A DNA stretch of 6,187 nucleotides, from assembly GCA_005888955.1 (NCBI GenBank), contig VBCS01000466.1, forward strand, positions 1 through 6,187, read 5' to 3'. The position numbers and the translations under genes were made by a program. The number at the start of each line of letters is the position of its first letter. The stretch's first letter is position 1. A model generated the notes under the pieces. That model searched no databases. It saw only the letters and a list, made by a program, of their open reading frames with translations, and had not been told where the DNA came from. This document shows positions 5,260-6,187 of this stretch, piece after piece. This DNA comes from Betaproteobacteria bacterium. GTDB taxonomy: Bacteria > Pseudomonadota > Gammaproteobacteria > Burkholderiales > Casimicrobiaceae.

Positions 5260-6187
5260 ATGCCCGCTGTCCGGTTCGGCATCGTCGGCACCTCCGGCCA
5301 TGCGAGCCGCGTCGCCGCGCCGGTGCTGAAGCGAAACCCTGAGGTATCACTCCTCGGGGCGGCCGGCAGCGCGCCCGAGCGCAGCGCGCAATTTGCGCAA
5401 CAACACGCCTCCGCGCGCAGCTATCGCGATCTGGAAGAAATGCTGGGCGACCGCGACATCGACGCCGTATGGATCTGCTCGCCGAATCACCTGCACGCCG
5501 AGCAGGTAGCGCGGTGCGCAGCGGCCGGGAAACACGTCCTTGTCGAAAAACCGCTCGCAACGACTCGCGAGGATGCCGAACAGGCCGGGAAGGCTGCAAG
5601 CGGAGCGGGCATCACGCTGCGCGTGGGCTGCCAGCACCGGTTTCGACCCGCGCATCGGCAGATCCGCGAATGGATCGCTTCGGACCTCGTCGGCAGGATC
5701 GGCTATTTCCGCATCCACCGCTTCTGGCGCTACCCGTATTTCGAGGACATGGATCCCTCGGGTCCGCCGCAATGGCGGCGCTCGGGTTCGGAAAGCGGCG
5801 GCTGGGTGATCAACGACATCGGCTCGCATTTGCTCGATCTCATGCTGTGGATGTGCGGCGTCGAGGGAACATTGGCCGGCGCACTGCTCGCTTCGCAGCA
5901 GTTCGATCTTCCGACGGAGGACAGCGCTGCGGTGCTGGTGCGGCTGGGAGAAAGCGCGATCGGAATCATGGAGACAAGCTGCGCCAACGACAGCCCGGGA
6001 AGCCGGATCGAGGTTTACGGAAGCGCGGGTTGGGTCCGTGCCGACGACACCCTGTCAGGTCCGGCGACGCTCACGATGCACCAGGGCCGGACGCTCTCGT
6101 TTCCATCGGTCCAAATGCTGGATACTTACAGCGCCGAAGTGACCGATTTCGTCGCCGCGGTGCGAGGCGAGGACGGCATTGGTGCCG
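5260..6187 (+). CDS. Gfo/Idh/MocA-family NAD(P)-dependent oxidoreductase, 3' end cut by window
   Basis: ATG 5260 opens a frame that runs to the window edge, giving 309 visible residues of a family usually about 330-400 long. RFGIVGTSGHASR at 5-17 is the Rossmann nucleotide-binding start. WICSPNHLHAEQV at 71-83 and VEKPLATT at 95-102 are hallmarks, with K97 the conserved lysine of the EKP motif. GGWVINDIGSHLLDLMLW at 180-197 provides the G-x-H-x-x-D catalytic-region motif (H190, D193) at the start of the C-terminal domain, and the IEVYGSAGWV strand is at 250-259. Members oxidise or reduce sugars, inositols, and related polyols, or act on other small carbonyl compounds. It is 14 bases after the amidohydrolase and has no clear Shine-Dalgarno. 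The pairing with a lactonase-like hydrolase hints that this dehydrogenase may produce or consume a lactone, but the substrate is unknown. Confidence 0.92.
   Translation, partial: MPAVRFGIVGTSGHASRVAAPVLKRNPEVSLLGAAGSAPERSAQFAQQHASARSYRDLEEMLGDRDIDAVWICSPNHLHAEQVARCAAAGKHVLVEKPLATTREDAEQAGKAASGAGITLRVGCQHRFRPAHRQIREWIASDLVGRIGYFRIHRFWRYPYFEDMDPSGPPQWRRSGSESGGWVINDIGSHLLDLMLWMCGVEGTLAGALLASQQFDLPTEDSAAVLVRLGESAIGIMETSCANDSPGSRIEVYGSAGWVRADDTLSGPATLTMHQGRTLSFPSVQMLDTYSAEVTDFVAAVRGEDGIGA

Overview
The window is GC-rich, tightly packed bacterial DNA with every supported gene on the + strand. The composition, the GTG starts and the pairing of a LysR-type regulator with a CaiB/BaiF gene suggest a proteobacterium, most likely a beta-proteobacterium of the Burkholderiales type. 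This placement is inference from style only. There is no RNA gene, mobile element or CRISPR array.

Layout: (1) 3-182, the last 59 codons of a cyclase-family (kynurenine-formamidase-like) hydrolase. (2) 191-1138, a LysR-family transcriptional regulator. (3) 1150-2250, a CaiB/BaiF family III CoA-transferase with alpha-methylacyl-CoA-racemase-like motifs. (4) 2251-2350, the only real intergenic gap. It is AT-rich against its surroundings, carries several short inverted repeats and a possible promoter, and ends in a strong Shine-Dalgarno sequence. (5) 2351-3301, a two-cupin protein related to gentisate-type dioxygenases. (6) 3318-4211, a TauD/TfdA Fe(II)/2-oxoglutarate dioxygenase. (7) 4214-5245, a TIM-barrel amidohydrolase of the lactonase type (COG3618-like). 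(8) 5260 to the window end, a Gfo/Idh/MocA NAD(P)-dependent oxidoreductase, cut off by the window edge.

Genes 5-8 are separated by 16, 2 and 14 bases and look like one transcription unit starting in the 2251-2350 gap. Genes 1-3 are separated by 8 and 11 bases and may form an upstream unit. The enzyme set (two different non-heme iron proteins, a lactone/amide-type hydrolase, a sugar-type dehydrogenase, a CoA-transferase and a cyclase-family hydrolase) reads as a LysR-controlled catabolic cluster for an unidentified small organic acid, perhaps aromatic or carbohydrate-derived. The substrate cannot be told from the sequence. Nothing here is clearly a new kind of system. The points most worth a second look are the reversed metal-site layout of the bicupin, the missing racemase glutamate in the CaiB protein, and the unusual enzyme combination.
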